Source of the DNA: Lachnospiraceae bacterium
Lineage (GTDB): Bacteria > Bacillota > Clostridia > Lachnospirales > Lachnospiraceae
Assembly (NCBI GenBank): GCA_900770785.1
Contig: CAAGLJ010000176.1
Span: forward strand, 1-30,012
Reading direction: 5' to 3'
DNA length: 30,012 bases
Shown: positions 20,873-29,575 of the stretch, piece by piece
Position numbering within the stretch: the stretch's first letter is position 1
Layout of the letters: each line of letters starts with the position of its first letter
Translations under genes and position numbers: made by a program
Notes under the pieces: model-generated
What the model saw: the letters and a program-made list of their open reading frames with translations, nothing else
What the model was told of the DNA's origin: nothing
Databases searched by the model: none

Positions 20873-20901
20873 ATAAAAAAGTGCCTCCAAAGGAGGCACT
20901 T
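20873..20901 (-). terminator. Internal terminator between the transporter and fucU
   Basis: A perfect 10-bp stem (20879-20888 with 20892-20901, triloop) is followed on the minus strand by a run of T. The stem sequence is AAGTGCCTCC and its complement. It lies between the binding-protein gene and fucU, so it should lower expression of fucU and the kinase relative to the transporter. Confidence 0.85.
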
Positions 20902-20955
20902 CTCTTGCACCCTATCAAGGGTTGATATAACCGATATTCAATTCAAAAGTTGAAA

Positions 20956-22092
20956 TTAATCGTATAAGTTCTGAGCAATTTCTTCGTTATTCATGTTTTC
21001 CGCGGTAAACCACTGGCAGCCGGTATCAACGTCAGAGACAGACTCACCATTTGCTGCCTTGTAAAGCAAATCGATTACTGCCTCTCCCATAGCTACAGGA
21101 GCCTGGGTAATAGCACCTGCTAAAGTACCGTCAGCAACTGCTGCTTTGATAACTGCACCAGAGTCAAAACCTACACCTACTACATCTTTGCCAAGACGGC
21201 CAATGTTTTCATTTGCTGTAACCATAGCTTCTGCTGAGTGCTGGTTAGAACCATAGATACAGATAGTATCTGCTTTGTTTAACAGAGTCTGGCAGTCAAT
21301 AGAAGACAGCTCAGAAGTAACCTGTGCAGGAACCAATACTTCAATAACAACATCAGCGCCGGCAGTCTTGGTCGCTTTTGTATCATTAACAAACCTGTCG
21401 TTACCTTCAACATTTACGCTTAAGCCCTTTGCAACTACTAATTCAGCCATTTTGTCAACGAAGCCCAGACCGCGGTTAACAACAGACTCAGAAGTAGCAT
21501 CCTGGCTTAATACACCAATACGGGTACCTGCCGCCAGCTTATCTTCAATCAATTTGTAAGCCTCTTCTGCTGCCAATTCACCTGCTGCATAGTTATCGGT
21601 AGATGCATTAGCTACAATAGCTCCTTCAGGAGCGTTCGGAACACCAGAGTCAAAGCCTACAATCGGAATACCTGCATTCTGAGCAGAAGTAATAGCATCC
21701 ATGCAAGCGCTGGTATCCAAAGCCGCCAAACCGATGGCATTGGGATTAGCCGCAATAGCTGCCTCTAACATCTGCACCTGCTGCGCAATATCAGATTCGG
21801 AGTTAGGTCCCACAAAATTCATGCTGGCACCTAATTCATCTGCTTTCTTCTCTGCACCCTTTAATACAGCCTGCCAGTACTGATGCTGAAAACCTTTTGA
21901 AACGATTTCAAAATGCATTGCATCACCCTGAGCATTCTGAGAAGTACCTGCCGTATCTGCAGGTGTCGCCTGCTGTGTATCTGCCGGCGCTGCTGTACCA
22001 GAAGAAGCAGGTTCATTGGAGTTGCCACAGCCCACGAGAAGGGTAGCAACCATCGCTGCACTTAAAAGTGCGCTTAAGACTTTCTTTTTCAT
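20956..22092 (-). CDS. Sugar ABC transporter substrate-binding lipoprotein
   Basis: The 378-residue periplasmic-binding-type protein belongs to the ribose/galactose-binding group (Peripla_BP_4). The N-terminus is a lipoprotein signal, with LSAAMVATLLVGCGN and the lipobox cysteine near residue 22. A Ser/Ala/Thr-rich linker of about 35 residues follows, then the sugar-binding domain with FQHQYWQAVLKGAEKKADEL, IPIVGFDSGVPN and VVGVGFDSGAVIKAAV. It would capture the sugar, likely L-fucose or rhamnose, at the outer face of the membrane. The ATG at 22092 has GGAGG 9 nt upstream. It is the fourth gene of the fucI operon, with the permease and ATPase genes before it. Confidence 0.93.
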   Translation of the reverse strand: MKKKVLSALLSAAMVATLLVGCGNSNEPASSGTAAPADTQQATPADTAGTSQNAQGDAMHFEIVSKGFQHQYWQAVLKGAEKKADELGASMNFVGPNSESDIAQQVQMLEAAIAANPNAIGLAALDTSACMDAITSAQNAGIPIVGFDSGVPNAPEGAIVANASTDNYAAGELAAEEAYKLIEDKLAAGTRIGVLSQDATSESVVNRGLGFVDKMAELVVAKGLSVNVEGNDRFVNDTKATKTAGADVVIEVLVPAQVTSELSSIDCQTLLNKADTICIYGSNQHSAEAMVTANENIGRLGKDVVGVGFDSGAVIKAAVADGTLAGAITQAPVAMGEAVIDLLYKAANGESVSDVDTGCQWFTAENMNNEEIAQNLYD

Positions 22093-22162
22093 TTTAATCA
22101 TCCTCCTTTTCTCTTCTATATGTAAACCGCCCATTCGGTTGACATATCCTCTGTTTTTCAGC

Positions 22163-23164
22163 TTACGCTTTCTTACTGCGTACTACATCAATAAATACGG
22201 CAATAATCAGAATAATACCGGTAATAATCTGCTGCCAGTTAGCCTGCAATCCAATGAAGGGAAGCCCTGTTTTCAGCATGGACATAACGAATACCCCAAG
22301 CAGCGTTCCCACAATAGACCCGGAACCACCTTTCATCGATGTTCCTCCGATAATAGCTCCGCAAATGGCATCCAGCTCCAGCCCGGCTCCTGTTCCAGGC
22401 GGCACTGCCTGGAAGGTTGCCGCATAGGCAATCCCGGCAAGTCCTGTGAAAAATCCACAAATAATATAGGCCAGCATATGCCATTTTATCACATTTACAC
22501 CAGAAAGTCTAGTTGCCTCCTTATTGCTTCCTATAGCAATAATATAACGTCCAGGACGGGTCTTGTTTAAAAAAATAGACATAATTACCACTAGAATAAT
22601 TATCCATAAAAAGCCCAGAGGTAGTTTAATGTTACCTGTATTCAGCTTAAATATGCTTCTGAACCAGCCCTGTTCGGTTACCGCCTGAGGCCAGGTCACA
22701 CTCATGCTGCCTGTGGCAATGGAGCCAAGTCCCCGGGCAATCATCATAGTGCACAGCGTGGCAATAAAGGGAGGTATTTCCAAAACAGCGACCACGATAC
22801 CATTCAAAACACCCATCAGAACACCACATAAAATGGTAACCAGCATTCCTACACCTACCGGCATCCCCATTTTGGTCACCAGATAACCACCAATCAAAGC
22901 GTAGCATATCATACCCGTACCGATGGACAGGTCGTTGCCTCCGGTAATCAGGGCAAAGGTTACACCGATTGCCATAAAGGTAATATAGTAAGAATAGTCT
23001 AAAATACTTAAAATTGTAGAGTATCGCCTGAAAGACTCGCTCATTATACAAAAGAATACGAATAAAACGACTACAACCAGCAAAACCACCAGTCTTTGGC
23101 TGCCGATTTTTGCGATCAGAGGGTTGGTTGCCAGTACATTACTTTTCTTTTCTTTACCTGCCAT
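22163..23164 (-). CDS. Sugar ABC transporter permease (RbsC-like), copy 2
   Basis: The 333-residue integral membrane protein of the CUT2/ribose permease family has about eight to ten hydrophobic segments and the EAA-like conserved loop GSNKEATRLSGVNVIKWHML. The first segment is LVVLLVVVVLFVFFCIM. It pairs with the related permease at 24708 to form the membrane channel, with the ATPase encoded between them. The site is AGGAGGAAAGGAAA. Presence of two different permeases rather than one homodimeric gene suggests a heterodimeric channel. Confidence 0.93.
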   Translation of the reverse strand: MAGKEKKSNVLATNPLIAKIGSQRLVVLLVVVVLFVFFCIMSESFRRYSTILSILDYSYYITFMAIGVTFALITGGNDLSIGTGMICYALIGGYLVTKMGMPVGVGMLVTILCGVLMGVLNGIVVAVLEIPPFIATLCTMMIARGLGSIATGSMSVTWPQAVTEQGWFRSIFKLNTGNIKLPLGFLWIIILVVIMSIFLNKTRPGRYIIAIGSNKEATRLSGVNVIKWHMLAYIICGFFTGLAGIAYAATFQAVPPGTGAGLELDAICGAIIGGTSMKGGSGSIVGTLLGVFVMSMLKTGLPFIGLQANWQQIITGIILIIAVFIDVVRSKKA

Positions 23165-23176
23165 TTTCCTTTCCTC

Positions 23177-24670
23177 CTACTTTCTTTGTGTAGCCATATG
23201 CATGATATTTTCCTGAGTAGCTTCGGCAATATCCAACTCACCCGTTTTTCTGCCCTCACACATTACCACGATTCTATCGCTCATTCGCAGAATTTCTGTC
23301 ATTTCGGAAGAAATCATAATAATGGATTTGCCCTGAGCGACCAGTTCATTCATAAGGGTATAGATCTCACTCTTGGCACCTACATCAATACCTCTGGTAG
23401 GCTCATCAAAAATCAGAATATCACAGTTACGGGTAAGCCATTTGGCAATTACCACCTTCTGCTGATTACCACCGGAAAGGTTCACCACCTCTGTATCCAC
23501 CGTAGGGGTCTTCGTCTTTAAAGAACGTACATATTCCCAGGCAACCTCATCTTCTTTCTTCTTATTAATAAAGATGCCTTTCATGAAATCCTTCATTGAC
23601 GCCATCGTAGTATTCTCCGCTACCGTCTTACCCACTACAATACCATACCTCTTCCGGTCTTCTGAAAGATAGCCGATACCATTTTTAACCGCATCCTCCG
23701 GAGACCTGATCTCAACCTTCTTACCGTTAATATAGATGTCTCCGCTGTCTTTTGCATCAGCTCCAAAAAGTGCTCTTGCCGTTTCTGTTCTTCCTGCACC
23801 CATGAGACCGGAAAAGCCGAGAATCTCACCCTTTCTAAGCTCAAAGCTGACATTCCTGACCATCTTGCCGGCATTCAGATTATCTACCTTCAGTACTATG
23901 GGCGCATCCTTTGCCACCTTACTTTCCGTTTTGGGGTCTTCATAGATTACCCGCCCCACCATCATGTTGATGATATCATCTTTGGTACAGTCCTTGGTAA
24001 TCAGAGTTCCTACATAAGTACCATCGCGCATTACCGTTACTCTGTCGGTAATTACCTTAATCTCATCCATACGGTGGGAAATATAAACGATTCCCATTCC
24101 CTTATCCCTGAGATCCCGGATAATTTTAAACAGCTCTTCAATTTCTGCTTCTGTAAGTGCTGCTGAAGGCTCATCAAAGATGATAACCTTTGCCTGATGT
24201 GAGATTGCCTTGGCAATTTCGCACATCTGCTGTTTACCAACGGTCAGATTCCCCATAGTCTCCGTAGGGTCTATATTGATATTCAGTCGTGCAAAGAGCT
24301 TTCTGGACTCTTCATTCATTTTGGCATCATCAATGATTTTGCCCTTCATGATTTCCCGTCCAATAAAAATATTCTGTGCCACCGTCAAGTGGCTGAGCAT
24401 ATTCAGCTCCTGATGGACAATTACCACCCCTGCTGCCTGAGCTGCCCTGGGGTTATCAAACTCTACTTCTTTTCCTTCATAGGTGATGGTTCCGGAATCT
24501 TTTTTATAAATTCCGGTAAGCACCTTCATTAAAGTGGATTTACCGGCTCCATTTTCTCCCATCAGTGCCAGTACTTCACCTTTACGGATTTCCAGGTCCA
24601 CATGATCCAGCGCATGTACACCCGGGAAGGATTTATCAATACCTTTCATGGTTAAAATCACTTCACCCAT
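23177..24670 (-). CDS. Sugar ABC transporter ATPase (RbsA-like, two nucleotide-binding domains)
   Basis: The 497-residue ATPase has two ABC domains. The N-terminal one has an intact Walker A, GENGAGKSTLMK, and Walker B IIFDEPSAAL, with a degenerate signature (LTVGKQQMCE). The C-terminal one has a degenerate Walker A (GLMGAGRTETARALFG), a full signature LSGGNQQKV and Walker B LIFDEPTRGID. This split is typical of CUT2 transporters such as RbsA, where one site carries most ATP turnover. It lies 12 bp before the permease at 23164 and follows the permease at 24708. The start follows AGAGGTGTTGAC. Confidence 0.95.
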   Translation of the reverse strand: MGEVILTMKGIDKSFPGVHALDHVDLEIRKGEVLALMGENGAGKSTLMKVLTGIYKKDSGTITYEGKEVEFDNPRAAQAAGVVIVHQELNMLSHLTVAQNIFIGREIMKGKIIDDAKMNEESRKLFARLNINIDPTETMGNLTVGKQQMCEIAKAISHQAKVIIFDEPSAALTEAEIEELFKIIRDLRDKGMGIVYISHRMDEIKVITDRVTVMRDGTYVGTLITKDCTKDDIINMMVGRVIYEDPKTESKVAKDAPIVLKVDNLNAGKMVRNVSFELRKGEILGFSGLMGAGRTETARALFGADAKDSGDIYINGKKVEIRSPEDAVKNGIGYLSEDRKRYGIVVGKTVAENTTMASMKDFMKGIFINKKKEDEVAWEYVRSLKTKTPTVDTEVVNLSGGNQQKVVIAKWLTRNCDILIFDEPTRGIDVGAKSEIYTLMNELVAQGKSIIMISSEMTEILRMSDRIVVMCEGRKTGELDIAEATQENIMHMATQRK

Positions 24671-24707
24671 GTCAACACCTCTGATCCTTTCCTATTGTAT
24701 CCTTTTA

Positions 24708-25706
24708 TTAGTTGCGCCTCTTTCTGCTTCGAATATCTGCATATACAGCTACCAGTACGATGATACCGGTAATAACATACTGATAATCAATCTGAAATCC
24801 GGCAGCCAGAATACCCACCTGCAAAATGGAAATAATCAGGACGCCGATGAAGGTTCCTCCGATAGAAGCAATTCCGCCCGCCATGGAGGTTCCTCCCATT
24901 ACACAGCTGGCAATAGCCTCATTATTAAAGGTATCTCCAAGCCCCGGCTGAACGGTGGTATAAGCACCCACATAGAAAATTGCAGCTATTCCTGCCAGCA
25001 TTCCGCAGAGTATGTAGGCCAGAGCCTCCCATTTTTTTACATCCACACCGGAAAGACGAACCGCTTCCTTATTGCTTCCAAGGCAAAGAATATAACGTCC
25101 GGCTTTGGTCTTATTCAATACAATGGCACAGATTATTGATGCAAGAATAAAAATAATCAAACCTGTAGGAATAATGGTCGTTCCTGAAGTAATCTTAACC
25201 AGACTCCTGTACCAGCCGTTTTCCTGACTTGCCTGAGGCCAGCCAACGGTCTGAGTTCTGGTAAATACGGAGCCGATACCCTTTGCCAGCATCATGCTTG
25301 CCATTGAGGTAATAAAGGAGGGCAAATTCCAATAGGCCACCAGATAACCGTTTAGCAGGCCAAATGAAGTACCTACAAGAATGGCAACCAGCAGACACAG
25401 AAGCAAAGGCTTCTGCATCTGGGTCAACATATAGCCGGAAATCAAGGCCGAGCAAAACATTACCGGACCGATGGAAAAGTCGATACCTCCGGTGGCAATG
25501 ACAAAGGTAACGCCCAGAGCTAAAAATCCAAGGAAGTAGGCATAGTTCAATGCACTGTAAATATGCGAAATATTAAAGAAAGATGCTCTTCCTCTTACCC
25601 CACACAGCACACCGAATAAAAGATACATTAAAACTAAGACACAGGTCAGGATAATCCTGTTAAAACCGATTTTTCTGACGATTGGATTTTGTTTTATCTT
25701 TTCCAA
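24708..25706 (-). CDS. Sugar ABC transporter permease (RbsC-like), copy 1
   Basis: The 332-residue CUT2 permease has multiple hydrophobic segments (ILTCVLVLMYLLFGVLCGV first) and the conserved GSNKEAVRLSGVDVKKWEAL loop. It is a paralogue of the permease at 22163. The start was set at TTG 25706, because GGGAGG lies 7 nt upstream; an upstream TTG at 25721 overlaps that site and cannot use it. It is the second gene of the operon, 29 bp after fucI. Confidence 0.93.
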   Translation of the reverse strand: MEKIKQNPIVRKIGFNRIILTCVLVLMYLLFGVLCGVRGRASFFNISHIYSALNYAYFLGFLALGVTFVIATGGIDFSIGPVMFCSALISGYMLTQMQKPLLLCLLVAILVGTSFGLLNGYLVAYWNLPSFITSMASMMLAKGIGSVFTRTQTVGWPQASQENGWYRSLVKITSGTTIIPTGLIIFILASIICAIVLNKTKAGRYILCLGSNKEAVRLSGVDVKKWEALAYILCGMLAGIAAIFYVGAYTTVQPGLGDTFNNEAIASCVMGGTSMAGGIASIGGTFIGVLIISILQVGILAAGFQIDYQYVITGIIVLVAVYADIRSRKRRN

Positions 25707-25735
25707 TTTTCTTCCTCCCAACTATAGGTGGTTGC

Positions 25736-27544
25736 TTATTTGTAAGTCTTATACATGGGGCCATAGGTCTGGCAGGCCCTGTAGTCCTGTCCTTCTTTAT
25801 CCATACCAAAGGCATTCCATGCACTGGGTCTGAAAATCTTCTCCTCCGATACATTGTGCATACATACCGGAATTCTTAAGATGGAGCAAAGGGTAATCAG
25901 GTCCGCACCAATATGTCCATAGGAGATTGCCCCATGATTGGCTCCCCAGTTGTTCATCACTTCGTATGCCGTCTTGAAGGCAGAGCCTTCCTTGCCATCA
26001 CATCTGGGCGCAAACCAGGTACAGGGCCAGGTGTAGTCGGTTCTCTTCCAAAGAGCATCACAAACCTCAGCAGGAAGTCCCACCGTCCAGCCTTCTGCGA
26101 TCTGAAGAACCGGGCCAAGACCTTTTACCAGATTCAGACGAATCATCGTTGCCGGCATCTCATCCTTTGTTTCAAATCTGGAAGAGTATCCGCCGCCCCG
26201 GAAATATCCGTTGTCTGCCGGATTCCATGTGGTGGCAGCCATAATAGCATCCTGATCCTCCTGAGTAATCTCATACCAGGGCTTCATCACTGCATTACCA
26301 TCTGCATCCTTTGCACCGCCGTTTGCATCCAGACAGCAGGCACCAGAATTAATTAAGTGGATGAATCCGTCGGCAGCCTTTGCCTTTCCTTCAATTTCAT
26401 AGCCGGTTACTCTCTTAACCGCATCACTGCTCCAATATGTACGAACATCTGCAAACATCTGTGCCCGGTTGGTCAAAAGCTTCATGAACAGCATTCCAAT
26501 GCCGTTCAATACATCATTCTCAGTAGCCAGAATATAAGGCTCTCTCGCACCGTTCCAGTCAAAGGAAGTATTCAATATTGCTTCAGCAAAGTCTCCATTA
26601 GGATAGAAGTCGGTCCACTGTCTCTGTCCCTGGAAGCCGGCTGCAATGGCGTTGTGTCCCACCGCCTCTTCTTCGCAGCCCTCAGGCAGATTGGCGTTCC
26701 CGTTCATCAGGTCTTTGATAATAACCGCCATCTTTACCACAAACTCAAACTGCTCTTCCTTAACCTTATCACTCTTTCTGACAGCATCGGGATTCTTGTC
26801 AAAACCAATCTTACATTTTTCTTTTGCCCATTTGAGTGCTTTTTGATATTCAGCCTCATCATAAATTCCTTCACTCATACGGCGGATGATTTCCACCTCA
26901 TCTACAGACTCTACACGAAGACCCAGATAGGACTCGAGGAAATCGGAATCAATAATAGATCCGCCGATACCCATACAGATGGAGCCAATCTGTAAATAGG
27001 ACTTGCCTCTCATGGTTGCTGCTGCAACGGCTGCACGTCCAAATCTCAATAATTTTTCTTCCACATCGGCAGGAATGGTTCCGTCTTCAATGTCCTGTAC
27101 ATCATGTCCATAAATACCGAAAGCAGGAAGGCCCTTCTGTGCATGTGTCGCAAGAACGGAGGCCAGATATACCGCACCCGGTCTTTCTGTTTTATTGCAT
27201 CCCCAAACACCTTTAATGGTTGTGGGATCCTGATCCATCGTTTCAGAGCCGTAGCACCAGCAGGGGGTAACGGTAAGGGTAATTGCCACACCCTCTTTTC
27301 TGAATTTTTCTTCACAGGCTGCTGCTTCCGCAACACGTCCGATAGTGGTATCCGCAATAACAACCTTTACCGGTTCACCATTGGAATATTTTAAATTATC
27401 CTCAAATAATTTCTTTGCTGCCTGTGCCATGCCCATCGTCTGATCCTCCAGACTTTCTCTAACCTTCACAGGTCCTCTGCGTCCATCAATCGTAGGTCTT
27501 ATACCGATTACCGGATATCCGCCAATTAATCTGCTTTCTGCCAT
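25736..27544 (-). CDS. fucI: L-fucose isomerase
   Basis: FucI converts L-fucose to L-fuculose, the first intracellular step. The 602-residue protein matches the E. coli enzyme in length and in its Mn ligands: Glu342 in ATENDVLNG, Asp366 in FADVRTYW and His544 in GHIGADLI, which correspond to E. coli Glu337, Asp361 and His528. Substrate regions include DWNGAREPY and the C-terminal CMHNVSEEK. The start follows AAAAGGAGGAGTTTGAA. It is the first gene of the long minus-strand operon and is divergent from the AraC regulator. Some FucI proteins also act on D-arabinose, so that is possible here too. Confidence 0.97.
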   Translation of the reverse strand: MAESRLIGGYPVIGIRPTIDGRRGPVKVRESLEDQTMGMAQAAKKLFEDNLKYSNGEPVKVVIADTTIGRVAEAAACEEKFRKEGVAITLTVTPCWCYGSETMDQDPTTIKGVWGCNKTERPGAVYLASVLATHAQKGLPAFGIYGHDVQDIEDGTIPADVEEKLLRFGRAAVAAATMRGKSYLQIGSICMGIGGSIIDSDFLESYLGLRVESVDEVEIIRRMSEGIYDEAEYQKALKWAKEKCKIGFDKNPDAVRKSDKVKEEQFEFVVKMAVIIKDLMNGNANLPEGCEEEAVGHNAIAAGFQGQRQWTDFYPNGDFAEAILNTSFDWNGAREPYILATENDVLNGIGMLFMKLLTNRAQMFADVRTYWSSDAVKRVTGYEIEGKAKAADGFIHLINSGACCLDANGGAKDADGNAVMKPWYEITQEDQDAIMAATTWNPADNGYFRGGGYSSRFETKDEMPATMIRLNLVKGLGPVLQIAEGWTVGLPAEVCDALWKRTDYTWPCTWFAPRCDGKEGSAFKTAYEVMNNWGANHGAISYGHIGADLITLCSILRIPVCMHNVSEEKIFRPSAWNAFGMDKEGQDYRACQTYGPMYKTYK

Positions 27545-27653
27545 TTCAAACTCCTCCTTTTAATAAAATAATCCTGTTCTTTCAGAATCGATCTTGTCCC
27601 TGCTGCCGCGATGCCAAAAACACCTGCAATAGTCAGACAAATAACTATTTTTT

Positions 27654-27682
27654 ATTATAAGTGCTGGCAAATAAAAACAAAA
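27654..27682 (-). promoter_or_regulatory. Candidate fucI operon promoter with weak -35
   Basis: On the minus strand TATAAT (complement of 27654-27659) is preceded at 17 bp by TTTTGT, a poor -35. A good -10 with a poor -35 fits a promoter that needs an activator, and an AraC-family gene is divergent. The leader would be about 105 nt. Confidence 0.5.
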
Positions 27683-27692
27683 GTGATATAAT
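27664..27692 (+). promoter_or_regulatory. Promoter of the AraC-family regulator
   Basis: CTGGCA (27664-27669) and TATAAT (27687-27692) have a 17-bp spacer, about 45 bp before the start codon. It overlaps the fucI promoter, so the two directions should compete. Confidence 0.6.
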
Positions 27693-27720
27693 ATAAAAAA
27701 ACTGTACAATATTCACTTTT
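27679..27720. repeat. Inverted repeat AAAAGTGA at the AraC promoter
   Basis: AAAAGTGA (27679-27686) and TCACTTTT (27713-27720) are exact complements, 26 bp apart. They bracket the -10 box and the start-site region of the regulator gene, and could be an autoregulatory operator. Confidence 0.35.
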
Positions 27721-27741
27721 TTCGACAAAGGAATTTTATTC

Positions 27742-28593
27742 ATGAAGTATATTGACTATCAGGAACGTACTCAGCAGGGTACCTTCAATTTTCCCATTGC
27801 CTTTTATCATCAGACCCCACACAGTCCCCGCTATCATATGCAGTATCACTGGCATACACATTATGAGCTTATCCGCATCATTTCCGGTACTTTTCAATTA
27901 AATCTGGAAAATGATATTAAAGTGTACTATCCCGGAGATGTCATTTTTATTTCCAGCGGTATGCTTCATGGTGGTACTCCACACGACTGTATTTACGAAT
28001 GTATCGTTTTTGATTTACAGATTCTGTTAAAGGACAATCACGCCTGCTCCAAACTGATCCGGGATATCATCGACCACAAAATCAGGGTACATACTCTTCT
28101 GTCTGAAAAAAGTGATGCCATCCTTCCTATTATGAAGAATCTATGCCATGCCCTTTCCAGCAGGAAAACAGGCTATGAATTTATGGTTCAGGGTTATCTT
28201 TACCACCTGCTGGGCACCATAATCCACGAACATTTATATGATGAATCCAGGCAGGATAGTATATCTGCCGAGCGGCTTGCCTCCATAAAAAGTGTGCTGT
28301 CCTATATTTCAGAGAATTATTACCAGAATATCAATTTAGAGAATCTCTCGAGGATTGCGGGAATGAATCCCAAATATTTCTGCCGCTATTTTCGCAGTAT
28401 GACGGAACGCACTCCTATTGACTATCTGAATTACTATCGTATAGAATGTGCCTGTGAAATGTTGTCCACAAAGGATATCTCCGTAAAGGAGGTAGCCATC
28501 TCCTGTGGCTTTAATGATGAAAGCTATTTCATCAAGACCTTCAGTAAATACAAAGGGATCACTCCCAAACAGTTTATGAAATCCCATTTTTAG
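27742..28593 (+). CDS. AraC-family regulator of the fucose operon
   Basis: The 283-residue regulator has an N-terminal cupin (residues 25-100, with HWHTHYELIRIISGTFQLNL and PGDVIFISSGMLHGG) that should bind the sugar. Two helix-turn-helix motifs at 183-283 include LENLSRIAGMNPKYFCRYFR and VAISCGFNDESYFIKTFSKY. The tail KGITPKQFMK is typical. It is divergent from fucI and shares the 197-bp spacer with its promoter, so it probably activates the uptake operon in response to fucose or a related sugar. The start follows AAAGGAATTTTATTC. The BMC operon has a separate DeoR regulator, so uptake and compartment genes appear to be under different control. Confidence 0.93.
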   Translation: MKYIDYQERTQQGTFNFPIAFYHQTPHSPRYHMQYHWHTHYELIRIISGTFQLNLENDIKVYYPGDVIFISSGMLHGGTPHDCIYECIVFDLQILLKDNHACSKLIRDIIDHKIRVHTLLSEKSDAILPIMKNLCHALSSRKTGYEFMVQGYLYHLLGTIIHEHLYDESRQDSISAERLASIKSVLSYISENYYQNINLENLSRIAGMNPKYFCRYFRSMTERTPIDYLNYYRIECACEMLSTKDISVKEVAISCGFNDESYFIKTFSKYKGITPKQFMKSHF

Positions 28594-28606
28594 GAAAGGA
28601 CTTGCC

Positions 28607-29131
28607 ATGAAGAAACTGCTCAACTTTTTTCTGATTACTGCCCTTTTGCTTTTTTTCCTTACCGGATGCAGAACCAAAGCTCAGGAACAGGCCGTGGCCC
28701 CCTTTAGTGATGCCACCTGGAACAAGACCCCAGAGGAACTTATCGGACTGGAGGAAAACGATTTTACCACCACCCCTTCCGTTTATGGCGGAGACAGTTA
28801 TCTGTTCCCCGTAACCTGGCTGGATCACGAAGGAACAGTGAAATATATGTATGACCAGAACAAAAATCTGGTTTCCATTGCTTTTTATTACGAAACCCAA
28901 AGCCGGGAGGATATGGAAATATTATACGATACCATCCGAAAGCAGGCTCTGGAAAAATATGGGGAAAGTATTCCCACCACCAATCAGGATAACCTTGGCG
29001 ACCGCTGGATTCGTTCCGAGGGCAATATAATCCTTGCTGCTTTCTGGACCAAAGAAAGCTGTGCTCTTCAATATTCTTTTCTGCACCCCTCCATTTCCCG
29101 CGATGCAGAGGGTAATCTGTCCACACAGTAA
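28607..29131 (+). CDS. Lipoprotein of unknown function
   Basis: The 174-residue lipoprotein has a signal peptide ending in FFLTGC, with the lipobox cysteine near residue 21. The mature part has no domain I can name; it includes WNKTPEELIGLEENDF, then a segment with VYGGDSYLFPVTWLDHEG and VKYMYDQNKNLVSIAFYYE, a pattern like small secreted beta-rich proteins. It is 13 bp after the AraC gene on the same strand, with TAGGAAAGGACTTGCC before its ATG, so the two are cotranscribed. That link may be incidental. Confidence 0.75.
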   Translation: MKKLLNFFLITALLLFFLTGCRTKAQEQAVAPFSDATWNKTPEELIGLEENDFTTTPSVYGGDSYLFPVTWLDHEGTVKYMYDQNKNLVSIAFYYETQSREDMEILYDTIRKQALEKYGESIPTTNQDNLGDRWIRSEGNIILAAFWTKESCALQYSFLHPSISRDAEGNLSTQ

Positions 29132-29153
29132 CCCTTCAGAGCCAGAAAATCTG

Positions 29154-29173
29154 TCCCCGGTTTACGCCGGGGA
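29154..29173 (+). terminator. Hairpin terminator after the lipoprotein gene
   Basis: TCCCCGG (29154-29160) pairs with CCGGGGA (29167-29173) around a 6-nt loop, followed by TTATTTG. The T-tract is weak, and it lies between converging genes. Confidence 0.55.
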
Positions 29174-29218
29174 TTATTTGATTGTATATGCCTTTTTCTC
29201 CCCCAATCGGTCAGTACA

Positions 29219-29494
29219 CTAGCCCTGTTCCCTCTCACATACCTGTAGCTTATGCTGATATTTTTCTCTGGTAGCCAGACCTCCGCGAATATGCCTTTCC
29301 GATTTATTTACCTCCAGAATAGCTCTTGTCTGACCGGCAAGAGCTGCATTAATCTGCTCCAGTCTTTCAGTTACGTCCTTATGTACCGTAGATTTCGATA
29401 TGCCAAAGTGCTTTGCCGCCTGCCTTACGGTGGCATTATATTCAATAATATAATTAGCTATAGCAATAACTCTCTCTTCAATATAGTCTTTCAA
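29219..29494 (-). CDS. spoIIID: Sporulation transcription factor SpoIIID
   Basis: SpoIIID is a mother-cell DNA-binding protein acting between sigma-E and sigma-K stages of sporulation. The 91-residue product shows the family sequence, with DYIEERVIAIANYIIEYNAT, then the helix-turn-helix VRQAAKHFGISKSTVHKDVT, and the basic C-terminal part ERHIRGGLATREKYQ. It begins at TTG 29494 (GAGGGG 7 nt upstream), which matches the usual KDYIEERV start; the longer frame from 29614 runs through the promoter. A sigma-E-type promoter lies just upstream. Its presence shows the host is an endospore former or recently was. Confidence 0.96.
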   Translation of the reverse strand: MKDYIEERVIAIANYIIEYNATVRQAAKHFGISKSTVHKDVTERLEQINAALAGQTRAILEVNKSERHIRGGLATREKYQHKLQVCEREQG

Positions 29495-29499
29495 CTTAA

Positions 29500-29546
29500 A
29501 ACCCCTCAGAATGTTTTTTACATTGTATGAAACACTCTCAGGGGTT
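29500..29546. repeat. Inverted repeat around the spoIIID promoter
   Basis: AACCCCTCAGA (29500-29510) and TCTCAGGGGTT (29536-29546) are complements with one mismatch. They flank the -10 element and the left arm overlaps the ribosome site region. This could be an autoregulatory site or an RNA stem that limits translation from any longer transcript. Confidence 0.45.
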
Positions 29547-29551
29547 ATTCC
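29522..29551 (-). promoter_or_regulatory. Sigma-E-type promoter of spoIIID
   Basis: On the minus strand CATACAAT (complement of 29522-29529) matches the sigma-E -10 consensus. GGAATAA (complement of 29545-29551) sits 15 bp upstream as the -35. In Bacillus subtilis spoIIID is transcribed by sigma-E, so the match is expected. Confidence 0.75.
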
Positions 29552-29575
29552 ACAATAACTATGGGATATGCTTAG

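Noticed and set aside
26357..26995. A 212-residue plus-strand ORF
   Set aside because: It lies antisense within fucI, whose catalytic residues are all intact.
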